A stretch of 64,000 nt of DNA from Cellulomonas sp. PhB143. Lineage in GTDB: Bacteria > Actinomycetota > Actinomycetes > Actinomycetales > Cellulomonadaceae. Below are positions 18,972-28,876 of the stretch, one piece after another (position 1 is the first letter of the stretch; each line of letters opens with the position of its first letter). A model generated the notes under the pieces. The model worked only from the letters and a program-made list of their open reading frames with translations. It was not told the origin of the DNA and searched no databases. A program made the position numbers and the translations under genes. The stretch lies in contig NZ_RKIJ01000010.1 of the NCBI RefSeq assembly GCF_003752595.1, positions 310,001-374,000 on the forward strand, written 5' to 3'.

Positions 18972-19859
18972 GTGCCGGCCCAGCCGCGGCACGGCGGGCG
19001 CACGCTCCGCGACACGGACCTGGCCGAGGCCCTGCGGCTGTGCGCGCTCGACCCGGTGGCGTCCGTGCTCGCCGCGAACCGGATCCTGCAGGCCAGCCGC
19101 ACCGGCCTGCGCGCCACGGGAGGCGCCGTCTGGGGCTACCCGGCGACCGGGCCGCTGCAGGCGGTGTGCTGGGCGGGCGCGAACCTCGTCCCGGTGGTCC
19201 CCGTGTCCTCGCCGGCCGGTGGGCCGGACCCCGACCAGGTCGCCGAGGCGTTCGCCGCCCTCGCCCTGCGCCACGGGCGGCGCAGCTCCTCGATCGTGGG
19301 GGAGCGGGACGCCGCCCTCGCCCTCTGGCGGCGGCTCTCGGTGCACTGGCCTGCCGCGCGCGAGGTCCGCGACGACCAGCCGTCGCTCGCGATCGACCGC
19401 GTCCCCGACGTCCCGCCCGACCCTGAGGTGCGGCGCTCGCGGGTCGAGGAGCTCGACGTGGTGCTGCCGGCGTGCGTGCGCATGTTCGTCGAGGAGGTCG
19501 GCTACTCCCCGGTCTCGGGCAACGGGCGGGTCTACGAGGACCGGGTGCGCGCGCTCGTCCGGGACGGGCGTTCCTTCGTGCGCCGCGACGCGGGCACGGC
19601 GGGCGGCCCCGTCGTGTTCAAGGCCGAGATCGGCGCGGCGACGCCGCAGGTCGCGCAGGTGCAGGGGGTGTGGGTCGACCCGCGTCACCGGGGCCGGGGC
19701 GCGGCAGCACCGGGCATGGCCGCGGTCGTCGAGCTCACCCGCGCGTCGGTGGCGCCGACCGTCTCCCTGTACGTGAACTCCTACAACGAGCGGGCGCTGC
19801 GCACGTACCGGCGCGTGGGCTTCGAGCAGGTCGGCACGTACGCGACGGTGCTGTTCTGA
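18972..19859 (+). CDS. GNAT family protein with DUF4081 domain
   Basis: 295-residue protein with an N-terminal DUF4081-type region (about residues 1-130) and a C-terminal GNAT acetyltransferase domain (GVWVDPRHRGRG acetyl-CoA loop, YVNSYNERALRTYRRVGF). It resembles Rv2867c, the neighbour of ispG in mycobacteria. Substrate unknown. GTG start abuts the ispG stop, so expression depends on ispG. It is convergent with the Fpg/Nei gene. Confidence 0.88.
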   Translation: MPAQPRHGGRTLRDTDLAEALRLCALDPVASVLAANRILQASRTGLRATGGAVWGYPATGPLQAVCWAGANLVPVVPVSSPAGGPDPDQVAEAFAALALRHGRRSSSIVGERDAALALWRRLSVHWPAAREVRDDQPSLAIDRVPDVPPDPEVRRSRVEELDVVLPACVRMFVEEVGYSPVSGNGRVYEDRVRALVRDGRSFVRRDAGTAGGPVVFKAEIGAATPQVAQVQGVWVDPRHRGRGAAAPGMAAVVELTRASVAPTVSLYVNSYNERALRTYRRVGFEQVGTYATVLF

Positions 19860-19877
19860 GGGCCGCGCGGGACGCGG

Positions 19878-20792
19878 TCAGCGCAGCAGCCGGGACATCC
19901 GGCGGTCGGCGAGCACCTGGCCGCCGGTCTGGCAGGTCGCGCAGTACTGCAGGCTGCGGTCGGCGAACGAGACCTCGCGCACCACGTCGCCGCAGACCGG
20001 GCACGCCTCGCCGGTGCGCCCGTGCACGCGCATGCCGCGACGCTTCGCGTCCTTGAGCTCGGCCGCCGGCCTGCCCGACGACGTGGCGACCGCCTCGGTG
20101 AGCACGTCGACGACGGCGCGGTGCAGGTGGTCGACGGCGTCGGTGTCGCCCGACCAGGTCCGGGTCAGCCGGAACGGGCTGGTCCGGGCCACGTGCAGGA
20201 TCTCGTCGGAGTAGGCGTTGCCGATCCCGGCGATCGCGCCCTGGTCGCGCAGCAGACCCTTGACCTGCTGGTTCCGGGCGGCGAGGAGCCCGGCGAGCGC
20301 GTCCGGGGTGAAGGCCGCCGAGAGCGGGTCGATGCCGAGCGAGGCGACCTGCGGCACCTGCGCCGGGCCGCGGACCACGTGCAGCGCCAGCCGCTTGCGC
20401 GTCCCCGCCTCGGTCACGTCGAACCCGGAACCGTCGTCGAGCCGGACGCGCAGACCGAGTGCGGCGCGGGTGCCGCCGCGGCTCGAGGACGGGCGCACCG
20501 GCGTCGTCGGGGCCTTCTCGGACCAGCGCACCCACCCGCCGCGGGACAGGTGGACGAGGAGGTGCAGCGGGGCGTCGTCGTCGGCCGTGCCCGCGGCGGG
20601 ACCGAAGCCCACGTCGAGCCACTTGCCGTGCCGTGCGACCCCCGCGACCCGGCGCCCGACGAGGGCGCTCACGGGTGGGTCGTACGTCTTCAGCGCGGCG
20701 ATCGCCGCGACGTCGGCGGCCACGACCGTCCTGCCCTGCGCGCGGTCGTCGAGGAACTGCGCGAGGGCCTCGACCTCGGGGAGCTCGGGCAC
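19878..20792 (-). CDS. Fpg/Nei family DNA glycosylase
   Basis: Base-excision repair glycosylase/AP lyase for oxidised bases. After Met removal the protein begins PELPEVEALAQFL: Pro is the Schiff-base nucleophile and Glu the catalytic acid. The H2TH region (QGAIAGIGNAYSDEILH) and a C-terminal zinc finger with two CxxC pairs (CPVCG, CATCQ) are intact. 304 residues. Fpg (8-oxoG) versus Nei (oxidised pyrimidines) cannot be decided by eye. It is divergent from proS across only 33 bp. Confidence 0.9.
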   Translation of the reverse strand: MPELPEVEALAQFLDDRAQGRTVVAADVAAIAALKTYDPPVSALVGRRVAGVARHGKWLDVGFGPAAGTADDDAPLHLLVHLSRGGWVRWSEKAPTTPVRPSSSRGGTRAALGLRVRLDDGSGFDVTEAGTRKRLALHVVRGPAQVPQVASLGIDPLSAAFTPDALAGLLAARNQQVKGLLRDQGAIAGIGNAYSDEILHVARTSPFRLTRTWSGDTDAVDHLHRAVVDVLTEAVATSSGRPAAELKDAKRRGMRVHGRTGEACPVCGDVVREVSFADRSLQYCATCQTGGQVLADRRMSRLLR

Positions 20793-20798
20793 GGTCCC

Positions 20799-20804
20799 AT
20801 GCTG
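20799..20804 (-). promoter_or_regulatory. start-proximal -10 of the Fpg/Nei gene
   Basis: Minus-strand cagcat, 6 nt before the GTG start. It lies 9 bp from the opposing proS -10. Confidence 0.5.
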
Positions 20805-20813
20805 GCCCGCCGG

Positions 20814-20819
20814 TAGGCT
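20814..20819 (+). promoter_or_regulatory. start-proximal -10 of proS
   Basis: taggct, TANNNT, exactly 6 nt before the ATG at 20826 and without a ribosome binding site. This supports ATG 20826 over ATG 20874. Confidence 0.65.
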
Positions 20820-20825
20820 GTCCGC

Positions 20826-22637
20826 ATGTCCTCAGCTCGCCTCGCGGCCGCGCGGCCGCCGGCTCTCCTGCGCATGTCCACCCTCTTCCTGCGCACCCTG
20901 CGCGACGACCCGGCGGAGGCCGAGGTCGCGAGCCACCGTCTGCTGGTGCGGGCGGGATACATCCGTCGCGCCGCGCCCGGCATCTACACCTGGCTGCCGC
21001 TCGGGCTGCGGGTGCTCGCGAAGGTCGAGGCCGTCGTCCGCGAGGAGATGGAAGCGATCGGCGGCCAGGAGGTGCACTTCCCGGCGCTGCTGCCGCGCGA
21101 GCCCTACGAGGTCTCCGGCCGCTGGACGGAGTACGGCCCGAACCTGTTCCGGCTCCAGGACCGCAAGAAGGCGGACTACCTGCTCGCGCCCACGCACGAG
21201 GAGATGTTCACCCTCCTCGTCAAGGACCTGTTCTCCTCCTACAAGGACCTGCCGCTGACCCTCTTCCAGGTGCAGACGAAGTACCGGGACGAGGCGCGCC
21301 CGCGCGCGGGGCTCATCCGCGGGCGCGAGTTCGTCATGAAGGACTCGTACTCCTTCGACGTCGACGACGCGGGCCTGGAGGCCAGCTACGCCAAGCACCG
21401 TGCGGCCTACCGGCGGATCTTCGACCGGTTCGGCTTCGAGTACGTGATCGTCTCGGCGCACGCCGGCGCCATGGGTGGCTCGAGGTCCGAGGAGTTCCTC
21501 GCCAAGTCCCCGATCGGCGAGGACACCTACGTCGAGTGCCGGGCGTGCGGGTACGCGGCGAACGTGGAGGCGGCGCGCACGCCCGTCCCCGAGCCGGTGC
21601 CCTACGACGACGCCCCCGCGGCGCACGTCGAGGACACCCCGGGCACGCCGACCATCGACTCGCTCGTCGCGCACCTCGAGCGGACGCTGCCGCGCGACGA
21701 CCGCCCGTGGGGCGCGGCGGACACGCTGAAGAACGTGCTCTTCCGGCTCACCCACCCGGACGGCACGACCGAGGGCGTCGCCATCGGCGTCCCCGGCGAC
21801 CGCGAGGTCGACGCCAAGCGCATGGAGGCCGCGTTCTACCCGGCGGAGCTCGTGCCCTTCGGCGAGGAGGACTTCGCGGCGGCCCCGGCGCTGGTCAAGG
21901 GCTACATCGGTCCGGGGGCGCTCGGCGAGGAGCGCTCGTCGGGGATCCGCTACCTCGTCGACCCGCGCGTCGTCGAGGGCAGCCGCTGGGTCACGGGCGC
22001 CGACGAGCCCGGACGGCACGTCGTCGACCTGGTCGCGGGTCGCGACTTCACCGCGGACGGGACGATCGAGGTGGCCGAGGTCCGGGCCGGCGACCCGTGC
22101 CCGAACGGGGACGGGGTCCTCGAGACCGCGCGCGGCATCGAGATGGGCCACGTCTTCCAGCTCGGCCGCAAGTTCGCCGAGGCCCTCGACCTGAAGGTCC
22201 TGGACGTCAACGGCAAGGCCGTCACCGTCACCATGGGCTCCTACGGCGTCGGGGTCACCCGTGCCGTCGCCGCCATCGCCGAGGCGAACCACGACGAGAA
22301 GGGCCTCGCCTGGCCCGCGCACGTCGCCCCGGCGCACGTGCACCTGGTCGCCACGGGCAAGGACGCGGAGGTCTTCGATGCGGCCGAGGCGCTCGCCCTG
22401 CAGCTGCAGGCGGCAGGCGCCGAGGTGCTCTACGACGACCGGCCGAAGGTCTCGCCCGGCGTGAAGTTCAAGGACGCCGAGCTGCTGGGGGTCCCGCTCG
22501 TGGTCGTGGTGGGCCGTGGGCTGGCGGACGGGCTCGTGGAGGTGCGTTCGCGCGCCGGGGACGACGCCGTGCAGGTCCCGGTCGACGAGGTCCTCGAGCA
22601 CGTCCTCGCCCGCGTGGAGGCAGCCGTCGCCGGCTGA
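20826..22637 (+). CDS. proS: prolyl-tRNA synthetase
   Basis: Class II aminoacyl-tRNA synthetase charging tRNA-Pro. The 603-residue bacterial-type enzyme contains motif 2 ([20 protein letters not shown]), the YbaK-like editing domain inserted between motifs 2 and 3 (about residues 230-400), motif 3 ([15 protein letters not shown]) and the C-terminal anticodon-binding domain. The start at 20826 adds 16 residues before [13 protein letters not shown] and is chosen from the promoter position. No T-box is present; the transcript is probably leaderless. Confidence 0.96.
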   Translation: MSSARLAAARPPALLRMSTLFLRTLRDDPAEAEVASHRLLVRAGYIRRAAPGIYTWLPLGLRVLAKVEAVVREEMEAIGGQEVHFPALLPREPYEVSGRWTEYGPNLFRLQDRKKADYLLAPTHEEMFTLLVKDLFSSYKDLPLTLFQVQTKYRDEARPRAGLIRGREFVMKDSYSFDVDDAGLEASYAKHRAAYRRIFDRFGFEYVIVSAHAGAMGGSRSEEFLAKSPIGEDTYVECRACGYAANVEAARTPVPEPVPYDDAPAAHVEDTPGTPTIDSLVAHLERTLPRDDRPWGAADTLKNVLFRLTHPDGTTEGVAIGVPGDREVDAKRMEAAFYPAELVPFGEEDFAAAPALVKGYIGPGALGEERSSGIRYLVDPRVVEGSRWVTGADEPGRHVVDLVAGRDFTADGTIEVAEVRAGDPCPNGDGVLETARGIEMGHVFQLGRKFAEALDLKVLDVNGKAVTVTMGSYGVGVTRAVAAIAEANHDEKGLAWPAHVAPAHVHLVATGKDAEVFDAAEALALQLQAAGAEVLYDDRPKVSPGVKFKDAELLGVPLVVVVGRGLADGLVEVRSRAGDDAVQVPVDEVLEHVLARVEAAVAG

Positions 22638-22654
22638 GCCGGGCGACGCGGTCC

Positions 22655-23716
22655 TCAGTCCGCGGCGCGCTCCGGCATGCCGGGGAACGGGAGCTGGGCC
22701 GCGCCCCAGGTGCCGGCGTCGCGCGTGGCCTCGGCCATGAGGTCGACGAGGGCGGCACGGTGCACGGGCGCGGCCTCGCCGACGAGCGTGGCGTAGGTCG
22801 TGGCCAGCGACGACTCGAGCCCGCGGCCCGTCTTCTTCGCCGACGTGCCCTCGATCTGGTAGGCCACGCGGCGGGGGTCCTGCGCGCCCCCCGCGACGTC
22901 GACGAGCCGCGCCCAGCCCTCGGCGCGGTCCCGGTGCGCGGCGGCGAGCCGGACCGCCCGCGTGCGGGTCGAGCCCGTCGAGCGCGCGGCCTCGACCTCG
23001 TAGGTGTAGCCGGAGGCGTCCTCGGACGCGACGAGCGTGGCGAGGTCCGCGGCGGCCAGCCCGGCGGGGGTCTTCTCCGGCAGCGCCGGGTCGCCCGGCA
23101 CGATCGTGGCCGGCATGCGCGCCCCGACCAGGTCGGCGAGCCGGCCGGCCGAGACGATCTGGGACGTGGAGACGGACGCGAGCAGCCGGGCGAGGGCCCC
23201 GTCCCGGGTGGAGTCCGCGCCGGCCCGTCCCCGGACGGAGGCGCCGGCCAGGGCGTCGAGCACGTCGCCGGCGTCCACGTCGGCGACGTCCGGGGTGCCC
23301 GTCGCGCTCGTCGAGGTCTCGCCCGGAGCGGCTCCTGCGGAGCCGGGCAGCCCGGAGCGGTAGACGCCCCCGAGCTGCGCCACGTGCTGGGACGCGAAGT
23401 CGGCGATCTGGCCGAGGAGCGCCGCCTCGCCGTCGGCCGCACCCGGCGCGTCCCCCGAGGCGATCTCGTCGCCGAGCGTGCGGGCGAGCTGCTCGACCTG
23501 GAGCGCGTCGGTGACCGCGGAGGACCGGATCACCTCGTGCGGCCCGGGGGAGGGCTCGGCGGGCGGCGGGGTGTCGACGCGCACGCCGCACCCCCCGAGC
23601 GCGACGACGGCCACCAGTGCGGCCACGCCGGCCACCGCGCCTCGCTCGCGCCGACGGAGCCTGGGCGTCTCGCGGTCCTCGCCGGCGGTCGTCCGTGCTG
23701 CGCGTGTGGGGTGCAT
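22655..23716 (-). CDS. DUF4439 lipoprotein
   Basis: 353-residue predicted lipoprotein with a basic N-terminus, a hydrophobic segment and a lipobox ending at Cys43 (ALGGCG). The C-terminal part (about residues 225-353) is a helical, ferritin-like DUF4439 domain without an obvious complete set of iron ligands by eye. Function unknown. The same family lies beside rimP in mycobacteria. It is divergent from rimP and convergent with proS. Confidence 0.85.
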   Translation of the reverse strand: MHPTRAARTTAGEDRETPRLRRRERGAVAGVAALVAVVALGGCGVRVDTPPPAEPSPGPHEVIRSSAVTDALQVEQLARTLGDEIASGDAPGAADGEAALLGQIADFASQHVAQLGGVYRSGLPGSAGAAPGETSTSATGTPDVADVDAGDVLDALAGASVRGRAGADSTRDGALARLLASVSTSQIVSAGRLADLVGARMPATIVPGDPALPEKTPAGLAAADLATLVASEDASGYTYEVEAARSTGSTRTRAVRLAAAHRDRAEGWARLVDVAGGAQDPRRVAYQIEGTSAKKTGRGLESSLATTYATLVGEAAPVHRAALVDLMAEATRDAGTWGAAQLPFPGMPERAAD

Positions 23717-23724
23717 CGTGGCCG

Positions 23725-23730
23725 ATCTTG
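23725..23730 (-). promoter_or_regulatory. candidate -10 of the DUF4439 gene
   Basis: Minus-strand caagat, 8 nt before the ATG. Slightly longer spacing than the other start-proximal cases. Confidence 0.4.
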
Positions 23731-23754
23731 TCACGGTCGGCGCCCCCGAGTCGT

Positions 23755-23760
23755 TAGGCT
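23755..23760 (+). promoter_or_regulatory. -10 of the rimP-nusA-ylxR-infB operon
   Basis: taggct fits TANNNT and gives a rimP leader of about 65 nt. A ttgtca at 23728-23733 could be a -35 but the 21-bp gap is long. Confidence 0.5.
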
Positions 23761-23831
23761 TGACCCCGCACAACAACACACCGGTCGAGTCCGAGCCCGG
23801 TGGGCGCGCAGGACCGACAGGAGCGAAGACG

Positions 23832-24356
23832 ATGTCCAACCAGACGCAGGACGCGGTGCGCGAGGCCGTGGAGCCGGTGGTGGCCGGTGCGGGTCTCTTC
23901 CTGGAGGACGTCAGCGTCTCTCGCGCGGGCAGCCGCAGCGTGGTCCGCGTCGTCGTCGACCTGCCGGAGGACGAGCTCGGCGGTGTCGACCTGGACCGTG
24001 TCGCGGACGTCTCCAGGGCCGTGTCGGACGTGCTCGACGCGACCGACGTGGTGCCCGGCGTGTACACGCTCGAGGTGGGCACGCCCGGCACGTCGAGGCC
24101 GCTGAGCGAGCCGCGCCACTTCCGCCGTGCCCGTGGGCGGCTCGCCCGCGTGGTGACGCGCGGCGGTGCCACGACGACGGCGCGCGTCCAGGACGTGGTC
24201 GACGGCGTCCTCGTCCTGGCCGACGACGGACCGGCCGGCGCGGGCACCGGCGCCCGGCACGAGATCCCGCTCGCCGACGTCGCGGACGCGCACGTCGAGG
24301 TCGAGCTCAAGCGCATGGCGGAGGCCGACCTCGGCCCCGAGGACGAGGAGGACTGA
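23832..24356 (+). CDS. rimP: ribosome maturation factor RimP
   Basis: Assists late 30S subunit assembly. The 174-residue protein has the N-terminal alpha/beta domain (VEPVVAGAGLFLEDV) and the EVGTPGTSRPLSEPRHF motif, followed by the SH3-like C-terminal domain. ATG 23832 has a gagcgaag-type site. First gene of the operon with nusA (3-nt gap), ylxR and infB. Confidence 0.95.
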   Translation: MSNQTQDAVREAVEPVVAGAGLFLEDVSVSRAGSRSVVRVVVDLPEDELGGVDLDRVADVSRAVSDVLDATDVVPGVYTLEVGTPGTSRPLSEPRHFRRARGRLARVVTRGGATTTARVQDVVDGVLVLADDGPAGAGTGARHEIPLADVADAHVEVELKRMAEADLGPEDEED

Positions 24357-24359
24357 TCG

Positions 24360-25391
24360 ATGGACATCGACATGAGCACCCTGAGGCTGCTCGAGCGGGA
24401 GCGCGAGATCAGTCTCGACGTCCTGGTGGAGGCGATCGAGCAGGCTCTGCTCTCGGCCTACCAGCGGACCCCGGACGCGTACTCGCGCGCCCGCGTCGAG
24501 CTCGACCGGACGAGCGGTCACGTGACCGTCTGGGCGCGCGAGGTCGTCTCGACGCCGGAGCCGGACGAGGACGGCTACCGGGCCCCGGTCGAGCTGGGTC
24601 CGGAGTTCGACCACACGCCGGCGGACTTCGGACGCGTCGCGACCGCGACCGCGCGCCAGGTCATCGTCCAGCGGCTGCGCGACGCCGAGGACGACCAGGT
24701 CCTGGGCGCCTTCAGCGGCAAGGAGGGCGAGGTGCTCGCCGGGATCATCCAGCAGGGGCGCGACCCGCGGACCGTGCTGGTGGACCTCGGCGACGTCGAG
24801 GCGGTGCTCCCGGCGCACGAGCAGGTCCCGACGGAGGACTACGTGCACGGCGAGCGCCTGCGAGCGCTCGTGGTCGAGGTCGCCCGCGGATCCAAGGGTG
24901 CGCAGATCACGCTCAGCCGCACGCACCCGGGACTCGTCCGCAAGCTGTTCGAGCTCGAGGTCCCCGAGGTCGCCGACGGGTCCGTCGAGATCGTCGCGGT
25001 CGCGCGCGAGGCGGGGCACCGCACCAAGGTGTCGGTCCGCTCGACGGTCCGCGGGCTGAACGCCAAGGGTGCGTGCATCGGCCCGATGGGCGCACGGGTG
25101 CGTGCCGTCATGGCGGAGCTGCACGGCGAGAAGATCGACATCGTCGACCACAGCGACGACCCGGCCGAGCTCGTGGCCCACGCCCTGTCCCCGGCGCGAG
25201 TGACCTCGGTCACGGTCGTGGACGCCGAGGCCCGGTCGGCGCGCGTGGTCGTCCCGGACTACCAGCTGTCCCTCGCGATCGGCAAGGAGGGTCAGAACGC
25301 GCGGCTCGCGGCGAAGCTGACGGGCTGGCGCATCGACATCCGCTCGGACGAGGGCGGCGCCCAGGACGGCCCCGCCGCCGGGGACGCCTGA
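24360..25391 (+). CDS. nusA: transcription termination/antitermination factor NusA
   Basis: RNA polymerase-associated factor controlling pausing, termination and antitermination. The 343-residue product has the N-terminal RNAP-binding domain, an S1 domain (GVVLAG-type, about residues 125-190, seen as [20 protein letters not shown]), and KH1/KH2 ([20 protein letters not shown] and [19 protein letters not shown]). There are no C-terminal acidic repeats, as usual in Actinobacteria. Confidence 0.96.
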   Translation: MDIDMSTLRLLEREREISLDVLVEAIEQALLSAYQRTPDAYSRARVELDRTSGHVTVWAREVVSTPEPDEDGYRAPVELGPEFDHTPADFGRVATATARQVIVQRLRDAEDDQVLGAFSGKEGEVLAGIIQQGRDPRTVLVDLGDVEAVLPAHEQVPTEDYVHGERLRALVVEVARGSKGAQITLSRTHPGLVRKLFELEVPEVADGSVEIVAVAREAGHRTKVSVRSTVRGLNAKGACIGPMGARVRAVMAELHGEKIDIVDHSDDPAELVAHALSPARVTSVTVVDAEARSARVVVPDYQLSLAIGKEGQNARLAAKLTGWRIDIRSDEGGAQDGPAAGDA

Positions 25392-25397
25392 CCGCCG

Positions 25398-25790
25398 GTG
25401 GCGCGACGCGCTAAGATGTACGAGAACGGGCCGCGTGCTCGGTCGTCGTCCCCTGCCTCGGACCCCCAAGGTCCGGTGCGCACGTGCGTCGGCTGCCGGG
25501 AGCGTGACCAGCGGTCCGTCCTCGCCCGTGTGGTCGTCGACCGCACGACGTCCCACGAGGAGCCCCGGCTCGTCGTGGACACCACGAGCTCGTCCCCCGG
25601 TCGGGGCGCCTGGGTCCATCACGACCCGCGCTGCGTCGACCTGGCGCTGCGGCGCCGGGCGTTCCAGCGCGCGCTGCGTGCGCCGGGAGCGGCCGGCTCC
25701 GAGGCCGTCGAGGAGATCCTCGCCGGGACGGACCGACATGCACGACACGTCGAGAAGGAAGCGGGTCAGAAGCCGATGGGCACCCGATGA
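25398..25790 (+). CDS. ylxR: YlxR/RnpM family protein (DUF448)
   Basis: Small RNA-binding protein conserved between nusA and infB; the Bacillus homologue RnpM binds RNase P RNA. The domain shows VRTCVGCRERDQRSVLARVV and PGRGAWVHHDPRCVDLAL. The start is uncertain: GTG 25398 or ATG 25416 are in frame and neither has a clear ribosome binding site, while a TAAGAT sequence overlaps the ATG. The C-terminus beyond the DUF448 domain is a short basic tail. Confidence 0.88.
   Translation: MARRAKMYENGPRARSSSPASDPQGPVRTCVGCRERDQRSVLARVVVDRTTSHEEPRLVVDTTSSSPGRGAWVHHDPRCVDLALRRRAFQRALRAPGAAGSEAVEEILAGTDRHARHVEKEAGQKPMGTR
25412..25417 (+). promoter_or_regulatory. candidate internal -10 before or inside ylxR
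   Basis: taagat is a strong TANNNT match within a G/C-rich operon. It could give infB a promoter of its own with a leader of about 440 nt containing ylxR. Confidence 0.4.
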
Positions 25791-25860
25791 GTACTCAGCG
25801 ATGAGCACCCGGTACTAACGACGGTCCTCCCTGTCCGGGGCGGGCCGAGACAGGAGAGTT

Positions 25861-28707
25861 GTGGCAAAGGTCCGCGTCTACGAGCTCGCGAAGGAGCTCG
25901 GGGTGGAGAGCAAGACCCTGCTCGCCGAGCTGAAGGCAGCAGGAGAGTACGTCCGTTCAGCATCATCGACACTGGAACCGCCGGTGGTCCGCAAGATCCG
26001 TGACCAGTACCCGGCGAACGGCGCGAGCACGGCGGAGCCGAAGCCCGCCGCGCGCATGGCGGCCCCGAAGCCCGCGGCGAAGCCGTCCGCGGCACCCGCG
26101 ACGTCCTCGGACGCCGCGACCCAGACCGCGCCGACGCCGGCCCCCGCGGCCGCGCCGGCCCCCGTCGCCGAGCCCGCCCCCGCGGCGCAGACGACGGAGC
26201 CCGCCGCTGCGGCCGCTCCCGCGCCTGCGGCCCCGACGCCGCGCGCCCCGCGCCCTGCGGCGCAGCCGACGGCGCGTCCGGCGCGTTCCGGCGGCGCCGC
26301 CCGTCCGGGGAACAACCCGTTCGCCCCGAGCCAGGGGATGCCCCGTCCGGGGCAGCGTCCCGAGCGCTCGGACCGTGGCGAGGCAGGCGCGGAGCGCTCC
26401 GGCGGCCCGCGTCCCGCACAGCCGCGTCCGGGGAACAACCCGTTCGCCCCGAGCCAGGGGATGCCCCGTCCGGGGCAGCGCCCCGAGCGCTCGGACCGTG
26501 GCGAGGCAGGCGCGGAGCGCTCCGGCGGCCCGCGTCCGGGCGGCCCCCGTCCGGCCCCGCGCCCCGGCGGCGGCGCCCGGCCGAACCCGAACATGATGCC
26601 CGGCAAGTCGAGCATCGGCCGTCCCGGTGACCGTCCGGCCCCCGGGGGTCGTGGCAGCGGCGGTCGCGGCGGCGCGGGCGGCGGCAACGCCGGCGGCGCA
26701 GGCTTCGGCGGACGCCCGGGCGGCGGGTTCGCCGGCCGCCCCGGCGGTCGTGGCGGCGCCGGTCGTGGCTCCACTCAGGGTGCCTTCGGGCGTGCTGGAG
26801 GGCGCCCCGTGCGTGGACGCAAGTCCAAGCGCGCGAAGCGCCAGGAGTTCGAGCAGATGCAGGCCCCCTCGCTGGGCGGCGTGCAGGTCCCGCGCGGCGA
26901 CGGCTCGACCGTCATCCGGCTGCGCCGGGGCTCCTCGCTGAGCGACTTCGCCGACAAGATCGACGCGAACCCGGCGAGCCTGGTCACGGTGCTGTTCCAC
27001 CTCGGTGAGATGGCGACCGCGACGCAGTCGCTCGACGAGGACACGTTCAGCTCGCTCGGCGACGAGCTCGGCTACCAGATCGAGATGGTCTCGGCGGAGG
27101 ACGAGGACCGTGAGCTCCTCGGTGGGTTCGACATCGACCTCGATGCCGAGCTCGAGGGGGAGGGCGACGACGAGCTCGCCGCCCGGCCCCCGGTCGTCAC
27201 CGTCATGGGCCACGTGGACCACGGAAAGACCCGGCTGCTCGACGCGATCCGCTCGACCGACGTCATCTCCGGCGAGGCCGGCGGGATCACGCAGCACATC
27301 GGCGCCTACCAGGTGCGCCACGAGCACGAGGGCACGGACCGCGCGATCACCTTCATCGACACCCCGGGCCACGAGGCGTTCACCGCCATGCGTGCCCGCG
27401 GTGCCAAGGTGACCGACATCGCGATCCTCGTCGTGGCCGCGGACGACGGCGTGATGCCGCAGACCATCGAGGCGCTCAACCACGCCCAGTCGGCGAACGT
27501 GCCGATCGTCGTGGCGGTCAACAAGGTGGACAAGGAGGGCGCGAACCCGGCCAAGATCCGGCAGCAGCTCACCGAGTACAACCTGGTGGCCGAGGAGTAC
27601 GGCGGCGACACGATGTTCGTCGACGTCTCGGCGAAGCAGGGCCAGGGCATCGACGACCTCCTCGAGGCCGTGCTGCTGACGGCGGACGCCGCCCTCGACC
27701 TGCGGGCGAACCCCGACAAGGACGCGCGCGGCGTGGCCATCGAGGCGAACCTCGACAAGGGTCGCGGCGCCGTCGCGACCGTCCTGGTCCAGTCCGGCAC
27801 GCTGCACGTCGGCGACTCGATCGTCGCCGGCACGGCCTACGGCCGCGTCCGTGCGATGTTCGACGAGCACGGCGACACGGTGGAGGCCGCGGAGCCGGCG
27901 CGTCCGGTCCTGGTGCTCGGGCTCACGTCCGTGCCGCGGGCCGGCGACACGTTCATCGTGGCGCCGGACGACCGCACCGCGCGGCAGATCGCCGAGAAGC
28001 GCGAGGCGGCGGAGCGTGCCGCGACGCTGGCCAAGCGTCGCAAGCGCATCAGCCTCGAGGACTTCCAGCAGCAGCTCGAGCAGGGCAAGGTCGAGACCCT
28101 CAACCTGGTCCTCAAGGGCGACGTCTCCGGTGCCGTCGAGGCGCTGGAGGACGCGCTGCTCAAGATCGACGTGGGCGACGAGGTCGAGCTGCGCATCATC
28201 CACCGCGGTGTCGGTGCGATCACGCAGAACGACGTCAACCTCGCGACGGTCGACAACGCGATCATCCTGGGCTTCAACGTCAAGCCCGCGGAGCGCGTGG
28301 AGGCCCTGGCCGACCGCGAGGGTGTCGACATCCGCTACTACTCGGTCATCTACCAGGCGATCGACGACGTGGAGGCCTCCCTCAAGGGGATGCTCAAGCC
28401 GGAGTACGAGGAGGCGGAGCTCGGCACCGCCGAGATCCGCGAGATCTTCCGCTCCTCGAAGTTCGGCAACATCGCGGGCTCGATCGTCCGTTCGGGCGAG
28501 ATCCGGCGCAACACCAAGGCGCGCGTGCTGCGCGGCGGTGCGGTCGTCGGGGACAACCTGACCGTCGAGTCGCTCAAGCGGTTCAAGGACGATGCGACCG
28601 AGGTCCGCGAGGGCTTCGAGTGCGGTATCGGGCTCGGCTCGTTCAACGACCTCGAGGTCGGCGACACGATCCAGACGTTCGAGATGCGGGAGAAGCCGCG
28701 CAAGTGA
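25861..28707 (+). CDS. infB: translation initiation factor IF-2
   Basis: GTPase that places initiator tRNA on the 30S subunit and promotes subunit joining. The 948-residue protein begins with the IF2-N motif ([20 protein letters not shown]), has about 310 residues of Pro/Ala- and Gly/Arg-rich linker, then the G domain: GHVDHGKT from Gly450, DTPGHEAF, and NKVDKEG, followed by domains II-IV. The GTG start follows caggaga. The linker contains a nearly exact duplication and an RGG-like stretch that could bind RNA. Confidence 0.97.
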   Translation: MAKVRVYELAKELGVESKTLLAELKAAGEYVRSASSTLEPPVVRKIRDQYPANGASTAEPKPAARMAAPKPAAKPSAAPATSSDAATQTAPTPAPAAAPAPVAEPAPAAQTTEPAAAAAPAPAAPTPRAPRPAAQPTARPARSGGAARPGNNPFAPSQGMPRPGQRPERSDRGEAGAERSGGPRPAQPRPGNNPFAPSQGMPRPGQRPERSDRGEAGAERSGGPRPGGPRPAPRPGGGARPNPNMMPGKSSIGRPGDRPAPGGRGSGGRGGAGGGNAGGAGFGGRPGGGFAGRPGGRGGAGRGSTQGAFGRAGGRPVRGRKSKRAKRQEFEQMQAPSLGGVQVPRGDGSTVIRLRRGSSLSDFADKIDANPASLVTVLFHLGEMATATQSLDEDTFSSLGDELGYQIEMVSAEDEDRELLGGFDIDLDAELEGEGDDELAARPPVVTVMGHVDHGKTRLLDAIRSTDVISGEAGGITQHIGAYQVRHEHEGTDRAITFIDTPGHEAFTAMRARGAKVTDIAILVVAADDGVMPQTIEALNHAQSANVPIVVAVNKVDKEGANPAKIRQQLTEYNLVAEEYGGDTMFVDVSAKQGQGIDDLLEAVLLTADAALDLRANPDKDARGVAIEANLDKGRGAVATVLVQSGTLHVGDSIVAGTAYGRVRAMFDEHGDTVEAAEPARPVLVLGLTSVPRAGDTFIVAPDDRTARQIAEKREAAERAATLAKRRKRISLEDFQQQLEQGKVETLNLVLKGDVSGAVEALEDALLKIDVGDEVELRIIHRGVGAITQNDVNLATVDNAIILGFNVKPAERVEALADREGVDIRYYSVIYQAIDDVEASLKGMLKPEYEEAELGTAEIREIFRSSKFGNIAGSIVRSGEIRRNTKARVLRGGAVVGDNLTVESLKRFKDDATEVREGFECGIGLGSFNDLEVGDTIQTFEMREKPRK
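26302..26537 (+). repeat. 123-bp tandem duplication in the infB linker
   Basis: Bases 26302-26414 recur at 26425-26537 (113 bp, one mismatch, in a silent Arg codon position). The unit codes for [20 protein letters not shown] followed by [18 protein letters not shown]. Confidence 0.93.
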
Positions 28708-28717
28708 TCCGTCGGTA

Positions 28718-28748
28718 GACCCGCCGCCCCCTCATGGGGCGGCGGGTC
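28718..28748 (+). terminator. terminator after infB
   Basis: 13-bp G/C stem (28718-28730 with 28736-28748), 5-nt loop, followed by ttcctt. Confidence 0.85.
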
Positions 28749-28803
28749 TTCCTTCCGCGCCGCGCGTTCCTCGCGGCGCTCCCGCCAGACCCGTCACGAC
28801 TCC

Positions 28804-28826
28804 GCCGCCCCGAGGTTCGGGGCGGC
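28804..28826 (+). terminator. second hairpin between infB and rbfA
   Basis: 9-bp stem (28804-28812 with 28818-28826), 5-nt loop, followed by ttt. Either a back-up terminator or part of the rbfA leader. Confidence 0.6.
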
Positions 28827-28876
28827 TTTCATCGCTCCCCGCCGTACGACGGACGGGGAGGCAGAGAGGACCAGAC

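Noticed and set aside
20459-25414. Long plus-strand frame over fpg, proS, the lipoprotein gene, rimP and nusA
   Set aside because: Out of frame with proS, rimP and nusA and antisense to fpg and the lipoprotein gene; low-complexity Arg/Gly/Ala product.
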